Shown piece after piece: positions 33,501 through 41,485 of a stretch of DNA of 64,000 nucleotides. Position 1 is the stretch's first letter, and each line of letters starts with the position of its first letter. A model generated the notes under the pieces. The model was not told where the DNA came from. It did not search any database and saw only the letters and a program-made list of their open reading frames with translations. The stretch comes from Micrasema longulum (Eukaryota > Arthropoda > Insecta > Trichoptera > Brachycentridae): contig JAGVSM010001131.1 of the NCBI GenBank assembly GCA_022494885.1, positions 124,001 through 188,000 of the forward strand, in the 5' to 3' direction. Made by a program: the position numbers and the translations under genes.

Positions 33501-36140
33501 ATTGGTATTGCTAAAGGTCGGCTGGTGAAGATTTGGAAGATTCGCAGTATAACCATTAACACCAAAAAGAGACTGGTGAAGGCCTTGGTTTTCTCAGTGT
33601 TCATGTACGGTGTGGAGTGTTGGACACCGAGGGAATCTGAAAATAAAAAATCGGAGCTTTCGAAATTTTATTTTTATTTTATTTTATTTGGGATTTTTAC
33701 AGCTATTACATAAACAAAATAATTAGAAAAATCTTAACAATACTAAAGCCAATTAAAAAAAATCCACTGTAAATATAATGACACATAATATATAAGAAAA
33801 GAAGTTTAGTAATTGTATTTGTGTGACGTTTGTATTCATGTGTATGTGAGTGTGTGTATGCGTGAATGAATGAGGGAGAGGATGTGCGTGTGGGAATGAA
33901 TGAGGGAGAGGGTGCGTAAGTATGAAAAAAATAATTGTTTAAAACTTTTAAATTGTATTAAAAATGGTACAATAAAGAGCTTAGTAAAAAGCTAGAAACC
34001 TTTTTGTTAAAATTCAAATGACGAAATGATATAAATTGTATTTTTTTTTTAAGTATGTTAAATTTCAAAACCGTATTCGAAATGTGGTTATGTCGGTGAC
34101 TGCTGATTCCGCGGCTGACCAGACGTACGAATGCATCTATACTCCAGGAACTGGACACGGGAGAAATACTAACATCCATGTGCGAGAAAAGAATCCTGAG
34201 TTCTTTGGATATATTTCCAGAGGGAACACTGATAGTTTGGAGAAAACTATTCTCCTGGGAAGTATCGAAAGACAAGGTCGCGTGGACGTCAACAGACAAG
34301 ATGGATGGCCTAGTTACTGAATTATCAGAATCATCACTGACGAATGCCTATAGAAGAGCACAAGACCGTTCCAGATGGAAGGAGACTGTCCACAGACGAG
34401 CCATGCCTGGATTCAAGCGTAATCACCATCCTCAGACATGAGGCATGGATTGAAGAGAGATTAAATCATCATCATTCCATGTCCGCTCCTTAGTTGGTGT
34501 ACTGGCAAAAAGCTTTAACTCTCAAATACCTGTTTTAAGAAAACAAGCATTTAAGTTTTGTTCCAATTTTACTCTTTTATATCTTATTTAAATAAAGTAG
34601 GATGTTAAGTGCTCATTTAAGAACAAGTTTTTATTTTTTTTGTTTCTTATTTTTTTTATTAAGTTATTCAAAGCTTTTAGCCCGAATAAAATACCGATTG
34701 TATGACTTAACCTTAAATTTATTTTTAAAACTAGAAATGTATGATTTGTTATATGACTTCGTGTTTAGCGAGTGTTAGCGAAAAGGCGGACTGTAAATAA
34801 AAAACGAAATTTATTCATAAAATAAAATAAATAAAACAACTTTGTTTTTAACCGCTAATTTTTATTTTTCACCGACCGGTTTCAAAGCAAACAAGCTTCT
34901 TTGTCAAGGTTTACGTAACTTAAACCATAGTTACGTAAACCTTGACAAAGAAGCTTGTTTGCTTTGAAACCGGTCGGTGAAAAATAAAAATTAGTGGTTA
35001 AAAACAAAGTTGTTTTATTTATTTTATTATAATGAATAACCACAAAGTTAGTGCTTCAAATATAAACTTTATATTAGAAATTCATTCAGTTTTGTGATTG
35101 GGAAATATTTGAGAAAGGATAGGAACATGGAATTGATACCACCTTTAATATGATCTGAAAGTTCTTCAATTTCTGGCACTGGATGACAAAATAAACTATA
35201 AAATATAACAATGTTTTCCACGACGCGCGACGATTCCAACCACTTTTTTATTAGATTTTATGTGAAGTCAAAAATGTTGTTTGGTTTTTGTTCTAAATCC
35301 GAATCTTCTAATTTTGAATATCTTCTATCTTGATGTTAGGTAGGTACCATAAGGATGGGTCAAAGGAAGGATGGGAACGAAAGGTAATCGGCCAGGAATA
35401 GTATCGATAGATGCTGTTATTTACTTAACAGCCAGTTTGTAGAGCGTTAAATCTTTACAAAACTGCATCATGAGTCAAATCCGCATATTATCAAGTTAAC
35501 GTTTTTTGCCAGTATACCCACGATATGATATCCACAAACTTGACCATTTTAACGGTAGGTCATAGAGACGCGAAATTTGTTTACGTCATTCTAGATGCTA
35601 TTTAGATAGATAGATACGAAAGTGTCGTTATTTACGAAGCGATTAGCCTCGTAATACTTCCGTATTACCTTCTCAAAAAAAAAATCCATCTCTGTTCGAA
35701 TTTGCAATGCATATTAATAATACGATTTCTTCATTTTACTTACAACAGAGACGGAAAACAATTTTGAGAACGAAACATGGAAGTCTAGGCTTTACAGGGC
35801 TTTTCACGTGTCATCGACTGGTTCAAATGACCACTTTATACACCGTGAAAAATTATAATTCTACATATGTTTAAACATTCACATTTCCCACATCCATGTA
35901 GTCCTGTTGATACCTAGACTTCCAATTTCCTATCTGTTGCAACAAATTTCAATCTTGAAGACGTAGGGAGGGAAATCCAGCCTGGTCTACAAGCATTTGA
36001 ATATACTCAAAATATTTTTTCTTTATTTTTAATTAAATATTTTCTTTCAGTTCCTACTCCCGGAGACGAAGGGGCGGAGTCTACAAGAGATTCAAGATAT
36101 TCTCAATAACAGAAAATCAACTAAAGCTGAAAAGTCGTAA
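21419..36140 (+). CDS. Gene 1: Tret1-like facilitated sugar transporter (MFS), 7 exons visible, 5' exon missing
   Basis: Join 21419-21574, 24341-24543, 26753-26939, 27523-27914, 31366-31477, 33056-33261, 36051-36140, all with GT-AG borders and a continuous frame. The product (448 aa visible) has 12 membrane segments in the sugar-porter arrangement. Family motifs in order: DIFGRR after TM2; G-x8-Y-x2-E-x6-R (sugar transporter signature 2) spanning exons B/C; PDSPIYL after TM6; QQLSGIN..LFY in TM7; DRLGRK after TM8; GFGPLPW in TM10; LPETKGRS after TM12. Family knowledge: insect Tret1-like proteins move trehalose or hexoses down their gradient across the plasma membrane; substrate cannot be read here. 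An NST sequon sits in extracellular loop 1. Gene 2's first exon suggests about 15 N-terminal residues are missing. Confidence 0.95.
21630..22070 (+). mobile_element. Jockey-type LINE relic, part 1 (split by SINE)
   Basis: Broken plus-strand frames read RFLRKIGWRLGLS, RRNKSDLLVLCKVVNSLFD and FHSPMPRILRSTNK, the post-RT tail. The same sequence is present uninterrupted and inverted at 57555-58110. Lies in gene 1 intron A-B. Confidence 0.7.
22074..22262 (+). repeat. SINE1 copy inserted in LINE
   Basis: tRNA-like head: A box GGTGTAGTGGTCAAG, B box GGGTTCGATTCCC. Then the body AAGCCTGGGTGCTCTGTG, CACCACTGTAATTAGGCC and GTTGTGGTGCAAAA, and an A-rich/(TA)n tail. It interrupts a LINE that is continuous at 57555-58110, so the order of insertion is clear. 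Confidence 0.85.
22263..22345 (+). mobile_element. Jockey-type LINE relic, part 2
   Basis: CATAAATATGTCCCTAAAAACGCC…GGGCATATATATAAAT corresponds inverted to 57560-57620. 3' end of the element split by SINE1. Confidence 0.7.
22346..22914. other. Intron sequence, nothing recognised
   Basis: AT-rich intron A-B of gene 1 without recognisable repeats. Confidence 0.4.
22915..23060 (-). repeat. SINE3-like element
   Basis: AAAATGGGAATCAATTTAAGG, TTCGAACCACACTAG, CCACAGGACCACAACCC. Compare 6960 and 40270. Confidence 0.45.
23112..23290 (-). mobile_element. Non-LTR retrotransposon 3' fragment
   Basis: CCATCACGCCGTTTCTCCG… is the reverse of the …PYGEMA-type tail seen at 16445. Frame disrupted. Confidence 0.6.
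23291..24340. other. Intron sequence, nothing recognised
   Basis: Remainder of gene 1 intron A-B. No other family was recognised. Confidence 0.4.
24341..24543 (+). CDS. Gene 1 exon B (TM3-TM4)
   Basis: Acceptor ATAATCAG, donor GAG|GTATTT; 203 nt, phase 1 in and 0 out. Encodes GPLYSGAAADIFGRRLT, TM3, and WGLAVGQLFTCVPMYVGE. Third codon positions are visibly G/C-rich against AT-rich introns. Confidence 0.95.
24970..25245 (+). mobile_element. Tc1/mariner transposase relic
   Basis: In shifting frames the plus strand reads FWDAEGVIMVDFLEQG, then INSVQYVRT, then LLLHDNARPHR and FHLFGRLKKAHRG. WD-GV--VDFLE carries the first catalytic Asp region and HDNARPH the second Asp block of mariner DD(34)D enzymes. 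Several frameshifts and deletions; dead. Lies in gene 1 intron B-C. TIRs were not located. Confidence 0.8.
25440..25540 (+). repeat. SINE3-like fragment
   Basis: CATGGCCCCGATTACAATGG, then GTTATCTTCGACTGTCC resembles 40405-40455. Confidence 0.4.
25608..25730 (+). repeat. Repeat C copy
   Basis: AACATGTTTCGGAAAAAAAAT, ACAGAAAACTTAATTTTAC, AGATAAAATTAAAGATAA, CCCATTGTATCGG. Confidence 0.65.
25806..26050 (+). repeat. SINE2 copy, near full length
   Basis: Head GTCGGCCTCGTGGTGTAATG and B box GGGTTCGATACCC (part of the anticodon region deleted). Body TTTTTACACTAGAATATTTC, GGACTGGTACCTGAAGCG and GTGTACCAATGCAATGCCC; tail (GAT)n. Confidence 0.85.
26205..26640. repeat. Repeat A copy 8 (fold-back)
   Basis: Minus orientation from TTATTACAACAGAG to GGACCAGGTG, then plus from AAACCAGCCATTG to AATATTGTTGATA. 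Lies in gene 1 intron B-C, ending about 110 bp before exon C. Confidence 0.8.
26753..26939 (+). CDS. Gene 1 exon C (TM5-TM6)
   Basis: Acceptor CTTCCAG, donor AAAG|GTAATC; 187 nt, phase 0 in and 1 out. Encodes DDVRGALGSFVQMF, TM5, TM6 and MPDSPIYLIKK, completing the signature-2 Arg. Confidence 0.95.
27009..27042. promoter_or_regulatory. Paired CACGTG E-boxes, one as GTCACGTGAC
   Basis: GTCACGTGAC at 27009-27018 is the exact palindrome bound by MiT/TFE-type bHLH-ZIP factors in other animals. A second CACGTG lies at 27036-27041 and two more ACGTG half-sites lie nearby. Position within gene 1 intron C-D is seen; regulatory use is speculation. Confidence 0.3.
27320..27455 (+). repeat. Diverged SINE1 copy
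   Basis: TTCACGCGCAGAGG, TTTCGGGTTCTG, GCCTGGATATTCTGTG and CCTATTATGGTGCTAAAA follow SINE1 in order. It ends about 70 bp before exon D. Confidence 0.55.
27523..27914 (+). CDS. Gene 1 exon D (central loop, TM7-TM9 start)
   Basis: Acceptor GAAATTTCAG, donor TTG|GTAATT; 392 nt, phase 1 in and 0 out. Encodes the cytoplasmic loop ALQKLRGKSRN, then ALYLACGLVAFQQLSGIN, STIIIGTVQVLASS and DRLGRKLLLN. In gene 2 the same sequence is split by an intron after STIII(G). Confidence 0.97.
27915..28384. other. Intron D-F sequence, nothing recognised
   Basis: No coding or repeat similarity was recognised. Confidence 0.4.
28385..28640 (-). mobile_element. Possible LINE C-terminal fragment
   Basis: The minus frame reads ELRGEELTLEEARVLANDK and VSRKRLVMFTCST and stops, preceded by broken GRPSMA. 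LEEA-LA-D---R-LV resembles the last residues of some non-LTR polyproteins. GC-rich against its surroundings. Confidence 0.35.
28985..29690 (+). mobile_element. Jockey-type LINE 3' part with poly(A)
   Basis: The frame at 29010-29160 contains GQTKVMALFYDLF, KIKDLISKKKNAKLYKAYV and KSKFNY, an RT-thumb-like piece. A deletion follows, then the 3' UTR (AATGCGCGTCTTTAAACAT … CCCAATAAATAAAAA) identical in order to the split copy 17725-19290. Confidence 0.65.
29734..29995 (-). repeat. SINE2 full-length copy with target duplication
   Basis: Minus strand: head GTCGGCCTCGTGATGTAATG, B box GGGTTCGATTCCC, body, (GAT)n tail. Flanked by AAGACTAAC at 29725-29733 and 29996-30004. Confidence 0.9.
30000..30460. 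other. Intron sequence, nothing recognised
   Basis: No coding or repeat similarity was recognised. Confidence 0.4.
30461..30530 (-). mobile_element. CR1/L2-like 3' UTR stub
   Basis: ATTATTATTATGGATAACTT followed by ATATAGCGTCATTTTCGTAA equals the 3' end of the element at 5976. Only about 70 bp remain. Confidence 0.65.
30735..31260 (-). mobile_element. Non-LTR retrotransposon C-terminal fragment
   Basis: The minus ORF 30942-31214 includes FREFKVLRVDDIYGKC, MLQVHKESLPSD and RRVKTTTAKHHYT. The same THHYT-type ending is seen at 51030-51340 (LKTTTAQHHYTYRG). 5'-truncated. Confidence 0.55.
31366..31477 (+). CDS. Gene 1 exon F (TM9-TM10 start)
   Basis: Acceptor CATCACAG, donor ATCG|GTAAGT; 112 nt, phase 0 in and 1 out. 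Encodes GLLGLFFILDNY, PAVEYITWLPIAALV and CVYCIG. Confidence 0.95.
31780..32235 (-). mobile_element. Non-LTR retrotransposon, internally deleted, RT motif A visible
   Basis: At 32160-32215 the minus strand reads DFAKAFGTVDRNGLLKKLYE, RT motif A, with the usual second Asp (F-D) replaced by Gly. It is followed after a large deletion by the tail LGYNSLETRRNVYLTTHF and FHIPINMTNLL (31774-32145). This is one of the few places where part of the RT core survives. Confidence 0.65.
32565..32925 (+). repeat. Repeat B copy
   Basis: CTACGGGAAATTGGATTC, CTTGCGCGCGG, ACGACGTCACTAG, GATTTCCGGTTTGC, CTGACGTCACAGG. Best preserved plus-strand copy. Lies in gene 1 intron F-G, ending about 130 bp before exon G. 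Confidence 0.8.
33056..33261 (+). CDS. Gene 1 exon G (TM10-TM12)
   Basis: Acceptor TTTTACAG, donor CAG|GTGAGA; 206 nt, phase 1 in and 0 out. Encodes FGPLPWAVIGELLDP (the G-P-x-P-W sugar-binding helix motif), TM11 and TM12. Strongly G/C at third positions. Confidence 0.97.
33435..33655 (+). mobile_element. Non-LTR RT fragment (part 1)
   Basis: The plus frame reads CEDEIRRRIGIAKGRL, TKKRLVKALVFSVFMYGVEC and WTPRESE: the thumb/connection region after the RT core. Continues at 34140 after a probable insertion. Confidence 0.65.
33660..34045 (-). repeat. Probable LINE 3' UTR inserted in minus orientation
   Basis: Starts with (TTTTA)n as the complement of a poly(A)-like tail and contains GTGTG/GAATGAATGAGGGAGAGG repeats. 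It resembles the reverse of the 3' UTR type at 29500. The flanking LINE pieces are collinear, which suggests insertion. Confidence 0.4.
34140..34460 (+). mobile_element. Non-LTR C-terminal fragment (part 2)
   Basis: Two frames together give FFGYISRGNTDSLEKTILLG and then TELSESSLTNAYRRAQDRS, RWKETVHRRAM and a stop. This is the usual R-GxxDxLEKTILLG…AQDRxRW ending. Frameshifted. Confidence 0.6.
34461..34812. other. Intron sequence
   Basis: ATCATCATCATTCCATGTCCGC at 34466 resembles a SINE tail (compare 51356). Otherwise nothing. Confidence 0.35.
34815..35034. repeat. Near-perfect 220-bp palindrome (fold-back element)
   Basis: Arms 34815-34920 and 34929-35034, loop 8 nt. The arm reads outward-in: ATAAAACAACTTTG, TTTTTAACCGCTAA, CACCGACCGGTTTC, AAGCAAACAAGCTTCTTTG, GGTTTACGTAACT. 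One clear mismatch (CGC/CAC). Followed by AATAACCACAAAGTTAGTGC, which also follows the shorter copy at 46866. Lies in gene 1 last intron. Confidence 0.9.
35110..35430 (+). repeat. Repeat E copy
   Basis: Same order of landmarks as 15575-15885: GACGCGCGACGATTCC, CTTGATGTTAGGTAGG, AATCGGCCAGGAATAG, TTACTTAAC. Confidence 0.7.
35740..36010. repeat. Repeat A copy 9 (diverged)
   Basis: ACAACAGAGACGG, GGAAGTCTAGGCTTTACAGGG, then an inverted piece at 35905-36010 ending ATACTCAAAATATTTT, 40 bp before the last exon of gene 1. Confidence 0.65.
36051..36140 (+). CDS. Gene 1 exon H (C-terminus and stop)
   Basis: Acceptor TTTCTTTCAG; 90 nt including TAA at 36138-36140. Encodes FLLPETKGRSLQEIQDIL and a basic tail ending AEKS. 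PETKG is the terminal sugar-porter motif. Confidence 0.97.
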   Translation, partial: FLLPETKGRSLQEIQDILNNRKSTKAEKS

Positions 36141-36256
36141 TCACTTTAGCAGTGAGTACTGGTTTTCATTGCTACTGAAAAAGCGGCGTAAATACGTCAC
36201 TGCATTTGGCATCAACTTCGTAACACTTCCAAACTCACCCAAAATGTATTTTCAAA

Positions 36257-36262
36257 AATAAA
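36257..36262 (+). terminator. Polyadenylation signal AATAAA, gene 1
   Basis: First AATAAA after the stop, 117 nt downstream. Minisatellite sequence begins immediately after. Confidence 0.55.
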
Positions 36263-36284
36263 GTCAAAACTTTTGTAATTTTAC

Positions 36285-37095
36285 AAACTCAATTAGCAAA
36301 ACGAAAGGTAAAAACTCATTTGCCAAAAAATCGTCAACAAATAAATCTAATAACTTATGAACAAAATAAAATGTGAAAACTCGTTTACAAAATAAAAATT
36401 TAGACTCATTAGCCGAAAAATGTAAAAACTCGGCCAAAGAAAATGTAACTGATCAACAAAAAAATATAAAAGCGCATTTACCAAAAAATGTAAAAACTCG
36501 TTAACGAAAGAGAAATGTATAACTCATTAGCCAAAAAATGTAAAAAAGAAAACGGTAAACTCATCTTCCAAAAAATGTAAAACTCATTAGCCAAAAAATG
36601 TAAAAAATCATTAAAAAAAGAAAATGTAAAACTCATCTTCCAAAAAAAGCTAAACTCATTAGTGGAAAAATGTTAAAACTCAGCCAAAGAAAATGTAACT
36701 AATTAACAAAAAAATGTAAAAGCGTATTAGCCAAAAAATGTGAAAACTCGTTAACGAAAGAAAAATGTAAACTCAGTAGCCAAAAAATCATTATTAAAAG
36801 AAAACGTAAAACTCATCATCTAAAAAATGTAAAACTCATTAGTCAAAAAATGTAAAAACTCACTAACAAACGAAAATGTTAAACTTATTAGCCAAAAAAT
36901 ATAAAAACTCCTTAGCAAAATAAACCGTAAAAACTCATTAACTAAAGAAAATGTGAAATTCATTAGCCGACAAATTCAAAAACTCAGCCAAAGAATACGT
37001 AATTAACAAAAAAATGTAAAAACCCAAAAGCCAAAAAAATTTTTACCATAAGAACATGTGATAACTCAATACCCCAAAAATGCAAAAATTTCATA
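36285..37095. repeat. Minisatellite, ~25-bp A-rich degenerate unit
   Basis: About 800 bp of iterated AACTCATTAGCCAAAAAATG with variants (GTTAACGAAAG, CATCTTCCAAAA). Some blocks of about 50 bp recur as higher-order units. No coding sense. Begins just after gene 1's likely poly(A) site. Confidence 0.85.
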
Positions 37096-37549
37096 AAAAA
37101 AAAATGATTTGACTTTTTAAGTTAAATGTAGTATACGTTTTTTATTATTCAAACATTAAAATATCTTATTATTTTTTTTAATTAACTACTTTCTTGTATG
37201 TCACGTTTCCATTTAAATTTGAAAATATTGCAAGTAATTATTTCAAAACATGTTCCGACATTTCACCATGGCACCTTATTTTGTGTTTTTTTTTATCAAA
37301 ATAAAATTTTATAAGTATTTGGTACACATAATTCAAATGACTAAAAAATGCGTAAAATGCATCTTTGAATAGGCGTTTATAACGTTATCAATAATTTAAA
37401 ATTAAAATGTGCATATTTGTAAGTTTTATAGAAAATTTATACTAAAAATGATTTATTAATACTAAAAATGTGCTTTAACTACTCTTACACTATTTCATAC
37501 TATTTTTACACAAAAAAAAACATTTAGATAATGAGTATAATTTTTATTT
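37096..37549. other. AT-rich intergenic, nothing recognised
   Basis: No coding or repeat similarity was recognised. Confidence 0.4.
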
Positions 37550-37690
37550 GTATAGAAATATTTCATAGTGCCTTCCTGGATTGGTACCTGAAGCGTAAGA
37601 CTTATCGCCTTGCCTTCATGTAAGAAAAAAATATTTACTACGGTTAGTTTACCGGAGCAGTGCCCTATGCGCTATACATCAAAGCGAAAT
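37550..37690 (+). repeat. SINE2 body fragment
   Basis: ATATTTCATAGTGCC, TTGGTACCTGAAGCGTAAG, GCCTTCATGTAAG, AGTGCCCTATGCGC. No head. Confidence 0.7.
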
Positions 37691-37874
37691 TATGTTACTG
37701 ATAAACTGGTTTTGTTATTTCAAATGCCACGATAACGTTTCAAATAACTGCTTTATGACGTCACTTTTCCTATTTCTATAAAAATCAGTAAAAACTTGAT
37801 TTATTTGTGCTTTATAAATTTAGATACGTAATATTTGAAGAATATGATTAATCCGTCTGTGTAAAATAGTAAAG

Positions 37875-38210
37875 GAATCATTCAGAATAATTAGATCGAT
37901 ATTTAATTTCAATTCAGAACAATTATTTCTATATTTAATTCCTATTCAGACCAATTAAATCGATATTTTATTCCAAATCAGAACAATTAAATCGAAATAT
38001 AATTCCTATTCGGATCAATTGAATCATACTGAATTCCAAATCGGAACAGTTAAATCAATATTTAATCAATTTAAATTCAGAATTATTTAAATATCAAATT
38101 TAAATTCGTAACAATGAAATCGATTTATTATTTTATTTCAGAACAATTATGTTGATACTAAATTCCAATTCAGAACAACAAAATCGGTATTTAATAAATT
38201 CCGATTTAGT
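37875..38210. repeat. Minisatellite, ~33-bp unit
   Basis: About ten degenerate copies of ATTCAGAACAATTAAATCG followed by ATATTTAATTCC. Confidence 0.8.
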
Positions 38211-38889
38211 TCTTTATTATTGTATCTAAATAATTTTATCGCGAACCTAAAAACGTGTTCCTAATCTATTTAGGAAACTTACATCGACATTTCGTGAATT
38301 CAGTGTTGGATTCAAAGCGTCCCTTATAGAACTTTCATGCGGCCATTCGTAAAAAAAAATTAGGTATAATAAATTTATTAATATGTAACTTTTATTTAAA
38401 ATGTAATAAATTATATCTGACATTAACATATTATTTTCCTGAGATGAAGACAGTTTTCTATAACATTTATTTTTTATTTAAAACATGTATCAATAATGCA
38501 ATTATATTAATCAATAAAAAAAAATCATTATAAAGATATTCTAGTAAATTAATTTTTAATGATAATAGGACAAACATATATTTTATTTATTTATTTTAGG
38601 CTAAGGTTATTTATTTCTAAGCTAATTTAATTATTAATGTATATTATAAATAAACAAAATATTTTAATATCTCCGTTTTGTTTTCATTTAACTAAATTTA
38701 TTTAAAATATATACGGCCTTAGCCAATTAAAACAGTTACATATATGAAGAAACATGTGTACAAGAAACTGAACAAAAATAACATTAAACTATGTGGCAAA
38801 GACAAACAAGGGCAATCAAATAATGGAATACAATATATTAAAAAACACAATCAACATATAAGACTTCGAGCTAAACCATGCCAATCCAT
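38211..38889. other. AT-rich intergenic, nothing recognised
   Basis: The 60-codon ORF at 38247 has no recognisable feature. Confidence 0.4.
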
Positions 38890-39480
38890 CTTCATTCCAC
38901 ACTGTTTTAGTGGCTAAGAGATCTACTAAAAGCAGGAAGATCTATTCGAAAGAATTCTAGGCTGTGTGAAATATTGACTCTTACACATATAGACATAAAC
39001 ACAAAAGTTGCTCTTAGAATATTTAATAAATAGCAAATTTTGACTTCTGGTGACATGGTTGGTAAATGAAAAGAAATTGATTTCAACAGAGACGGGACAT
39101 CACTTATGGCATTAAGTATTTTGAAAATGCATATAGGGTCCATCTCCGTCCTACGTTTCTCCAATAAAGACAGATTAAGAGATTGATCTATTTCAAAATG
39201 GGAATAATTACCTTTTTGCAATCCGAACAACCATGCCACTTTTCTTAGAAAACGGTGTTGGACAGACTAGATATGGTCAATATGAGTCCTGTAGAATGGA
39301 GATCAAATTGGAAAAGCTTATTTTAGACGGGATCGAACTTGTGAGCAGTAAAGAGTTTTTATGTTTGAAGTTTGTCGTCATTCCATTGATAAAACCAAAA
39401 AGTTTAAGAGATTTGTTTACAATATTATCAATGTGTTCACGATAGGAGAGTTCATTGTCTAAATAAATGCCAAGATCCTT
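38890..39480 (-). mobile_element. Jockey/CR1-like LINE C-terminal fragment
   Basis: The minus ORF 38907-39239 includes LNLSLLEKRRTEMDPICIF, KILNAISDVPSLLKSISF and ends in a Ser-rich tail. Upstream to 39480 the frame is broken (reverse of CCAAGATCCTTTATTGAAC resembles the LGIYLDNELSY region of RT). 5'-truncated. Confidence 0.65.
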
Positions 39481-39900
39481 TATTGAACAAACCGTTGAAA
39501 GGGAAGTATTTTTTATTTTGGTGTTAATTTGTACTGGTTTTTTTGTGTCGCGGGAAAGAGATTATCTTACCTTTGTCAATGTTAAGTTGAATTCATTTGA
39601 TGTCTCACCATTTATTGAAACAGACAATACCCTGTTGAAAAAGAACTTCTATCTATGTCTTCTTGCTCATACTGATCATCGTGGTTTCGGATGTGACAGG
39701 GTTTACTGAACACCCTGTATATTAATTCAAAACTCTGAAGTCATTTTTTGTACATTGTAAATGGGGGCTAAATTTCTAAACGTTTGTGTGCTCTGTAACT
39801 GCAAGACGTGTTACAATCTAGCTCCTATAAAATTAACAAACTAAGGAACTAGGATCCCAACCGCCTATGCGCTCCGTAGCTGGGAGACGAGTTGCGATGT
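39481..39900. other. Intergenic spacer with short direct repeat
   Basis: GCTCTGTAACTGCAAGACG / GCTCCGTAGCTGGGAGACG recur about 78 bp apart (39790, 39868). This may be the 3' UTR of the CR1/L2-like fragment that follows. Confidence 0.4.
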
Positions 39901-39908
39901 CTATTGTA

Positions 39909-39960
39909 CAGCGCCCTTGAGGTGGATTTTCACAAAAATGGCGCTATATAAATTATCCTA
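39909..39960 (+). mobile_element. CR1/L2-like 3' UTR stub
   Basis: AGCGCCCTTGAGGTGG … AATGGCGCTATATAAATTATCC equals the end of the element at 5976. Confidence 0.65.
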
Positions 39961-40269
39961 AGTAAATTAAATAAATGAACAAACGTTTTACTTCTTACCA
40001 AATAACGAGTAGCTGCCTAAAAATACATTACATGTGTTCAGTGTTTCTTTGTCGAGGCTACAATTTATCAGAAAAGACACGAGAGTTTATGGTAGGAATC
40101 AGAATGACGTATTATCTTAATTATTATTTTTTTTGCATATATTTTTTCTGACAACTTTTTATGGATTATATTTTAAATTGTCAATATTAATCTTTTCGTA
40201 ATTAATAACCAAAATAAAGATTTAAAAAACAGTCCATTATTAAACACTATAGTTTTTTATTTTGAATAA
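39961..40269. other. AT-rich intergenic, nothing recognised
   Basis: No signal was recognised. Confidence 0.4.
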
Positions 40270-40465
40270 TATATATTAGCGTTCATTTGATTTATTAGAA
40301 TATTTCAATTTTGGTAGCCATTTCAAAAACCAAGTTGGGGTAGAGTGGGGTGCGAACCTCGGACCTTTGTTTCGTGGATCCACAACACTGGCCACGGGAC
40401 CTGGGCCGCGATTACAATGCAAAGTTAGCAGTGTTATCTTCCACTGTCTATTTAGTAAAATCGAC
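40270..40465 (-). repeat. SINE3-like element, best copy
   Basis: On the minus strand: GGTCCCGTGGCCAGTG (A-box-like), GATCCACGAAACAAAGG, then CCGAGGTTCGCACCCC (B-box-like), and body to TTGGTTTTTGAAATGG. tRNA-like layout. Relatives at 6960, 22915 and 25440. Confidence 0.5.
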
Positions 40466-40707
40466 ATTTATGTACACAAATGTGTATTTGTTTCATTGAG
40501 GTAACTAGAAAAAATATAAGCGTTCGAAATATGTTCCCTCAACCTGCGGCCAATTGATATATGCTTAATAGAACGGACTTTAGTCTGTTGCGAGCGTTCA
40601 CCGGCTATTTTTCTCCTCGCAATTACTATAATGTAAACTAAGATACTGCACAAATCGATCTGGAAAAGCAATGGTATAACCTTTCACCGGCAAGTAACGT
40701 TCTTATC
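40466..40707. other. Intergenic spacer
   Basis: No feature recognised. Confidence 0.35.
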
Positions 40708-40720
40708 TTAATCAATATAA

Positions 40721-41077
40721 CAACAATATTTTGAATTTATCTACAAAAATTTGGACAAACTCAAAATATTGTTGATAAATCCATCTGGTCTATAAAGAAG
40801 TATAGAAATTGAAAAAAATAAAAAATTTTAGATTTTGCCTAGTATGTAGGTGAAAAAAATCAATTAGATAAATCTCACCCGCATAAATAAAGGTTTCAGC
40901 TCTTGAACCTCACAAACATCAACAGATGAAAGAATTGAAGGAATATAGATGTTTAAATATGTTACACAGTGTGTGAAGTGGCCACTTAAACCAGCCATTG
41001 ACAGGTCATAAGCCCTGTAGATGCCTAGACTTCTATATAACCTTCTCTTAAATGTTCTTCATCTCAGTTGTAATATG
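40721..41077 (+). repeat. Repeat A copy 10 with perfect 13-bp target duplication
   Basis: Starts CAACAATATTTTGAA, turns within the first 35 bp into plus orientation and runs to CAGTTGTAATATG. Flanked by TTAATCAATATAA at 40708-40720 and 41078-41090. Confidence 0.9.
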
Positions 41078-41090
41078 TTAATCAATATAA

Positions 41091-41395
41091 GATTAAAGTG
41101 GCTATTTTAATGTAAAAAAACGTCTTATTAATATGTTACAATTCGCGAATAATCTCCTGTCTCCGTCCTGCTCAGTTAGTCGGGAGTAAAGCAAAACGAC
41201 AAACAAAGGTGACGCGTAAGAGAGCGACATACTGAATAGAACTTACAGTAGACCGATGTAAACAGTCCGTGCTTTTACTGTACTACTTGTTTTGCTTGTC
41301 GAAGTCAACGTGACGATATTTGCTATCTCCGCTGGTCAATCCCTGTCCTTCAAAGACGACTTTTTAGCTCGGATTTGTATGAAGTGTTATCTCTA
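41091..41395. other. Intergenic spacer
   Basis: No feature recognised; slightly richer in GC around 41150-41260. Confidence 0.35.
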
Positions 41396-41441
<46 letters not shown>

Positions 41442-41485
41442 TATATATCTATATATATATATATATATATTTTTATATATATATT
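41396..41485. repeat. (TA)n microsatellite
   Basis: About 90 bp of TA with TTTATA interruptions at the 3' end of the LINE that follows. The second copy of that LINE (60790) also ends in a short TATATA. Confidence 0.9.

Noticed and set aside
36285..37095. CRISPR-like array
   Set aside because: Units are degenerate, adjacent without unique spacers, and the context is eukaryotic; it is a minisatellite.
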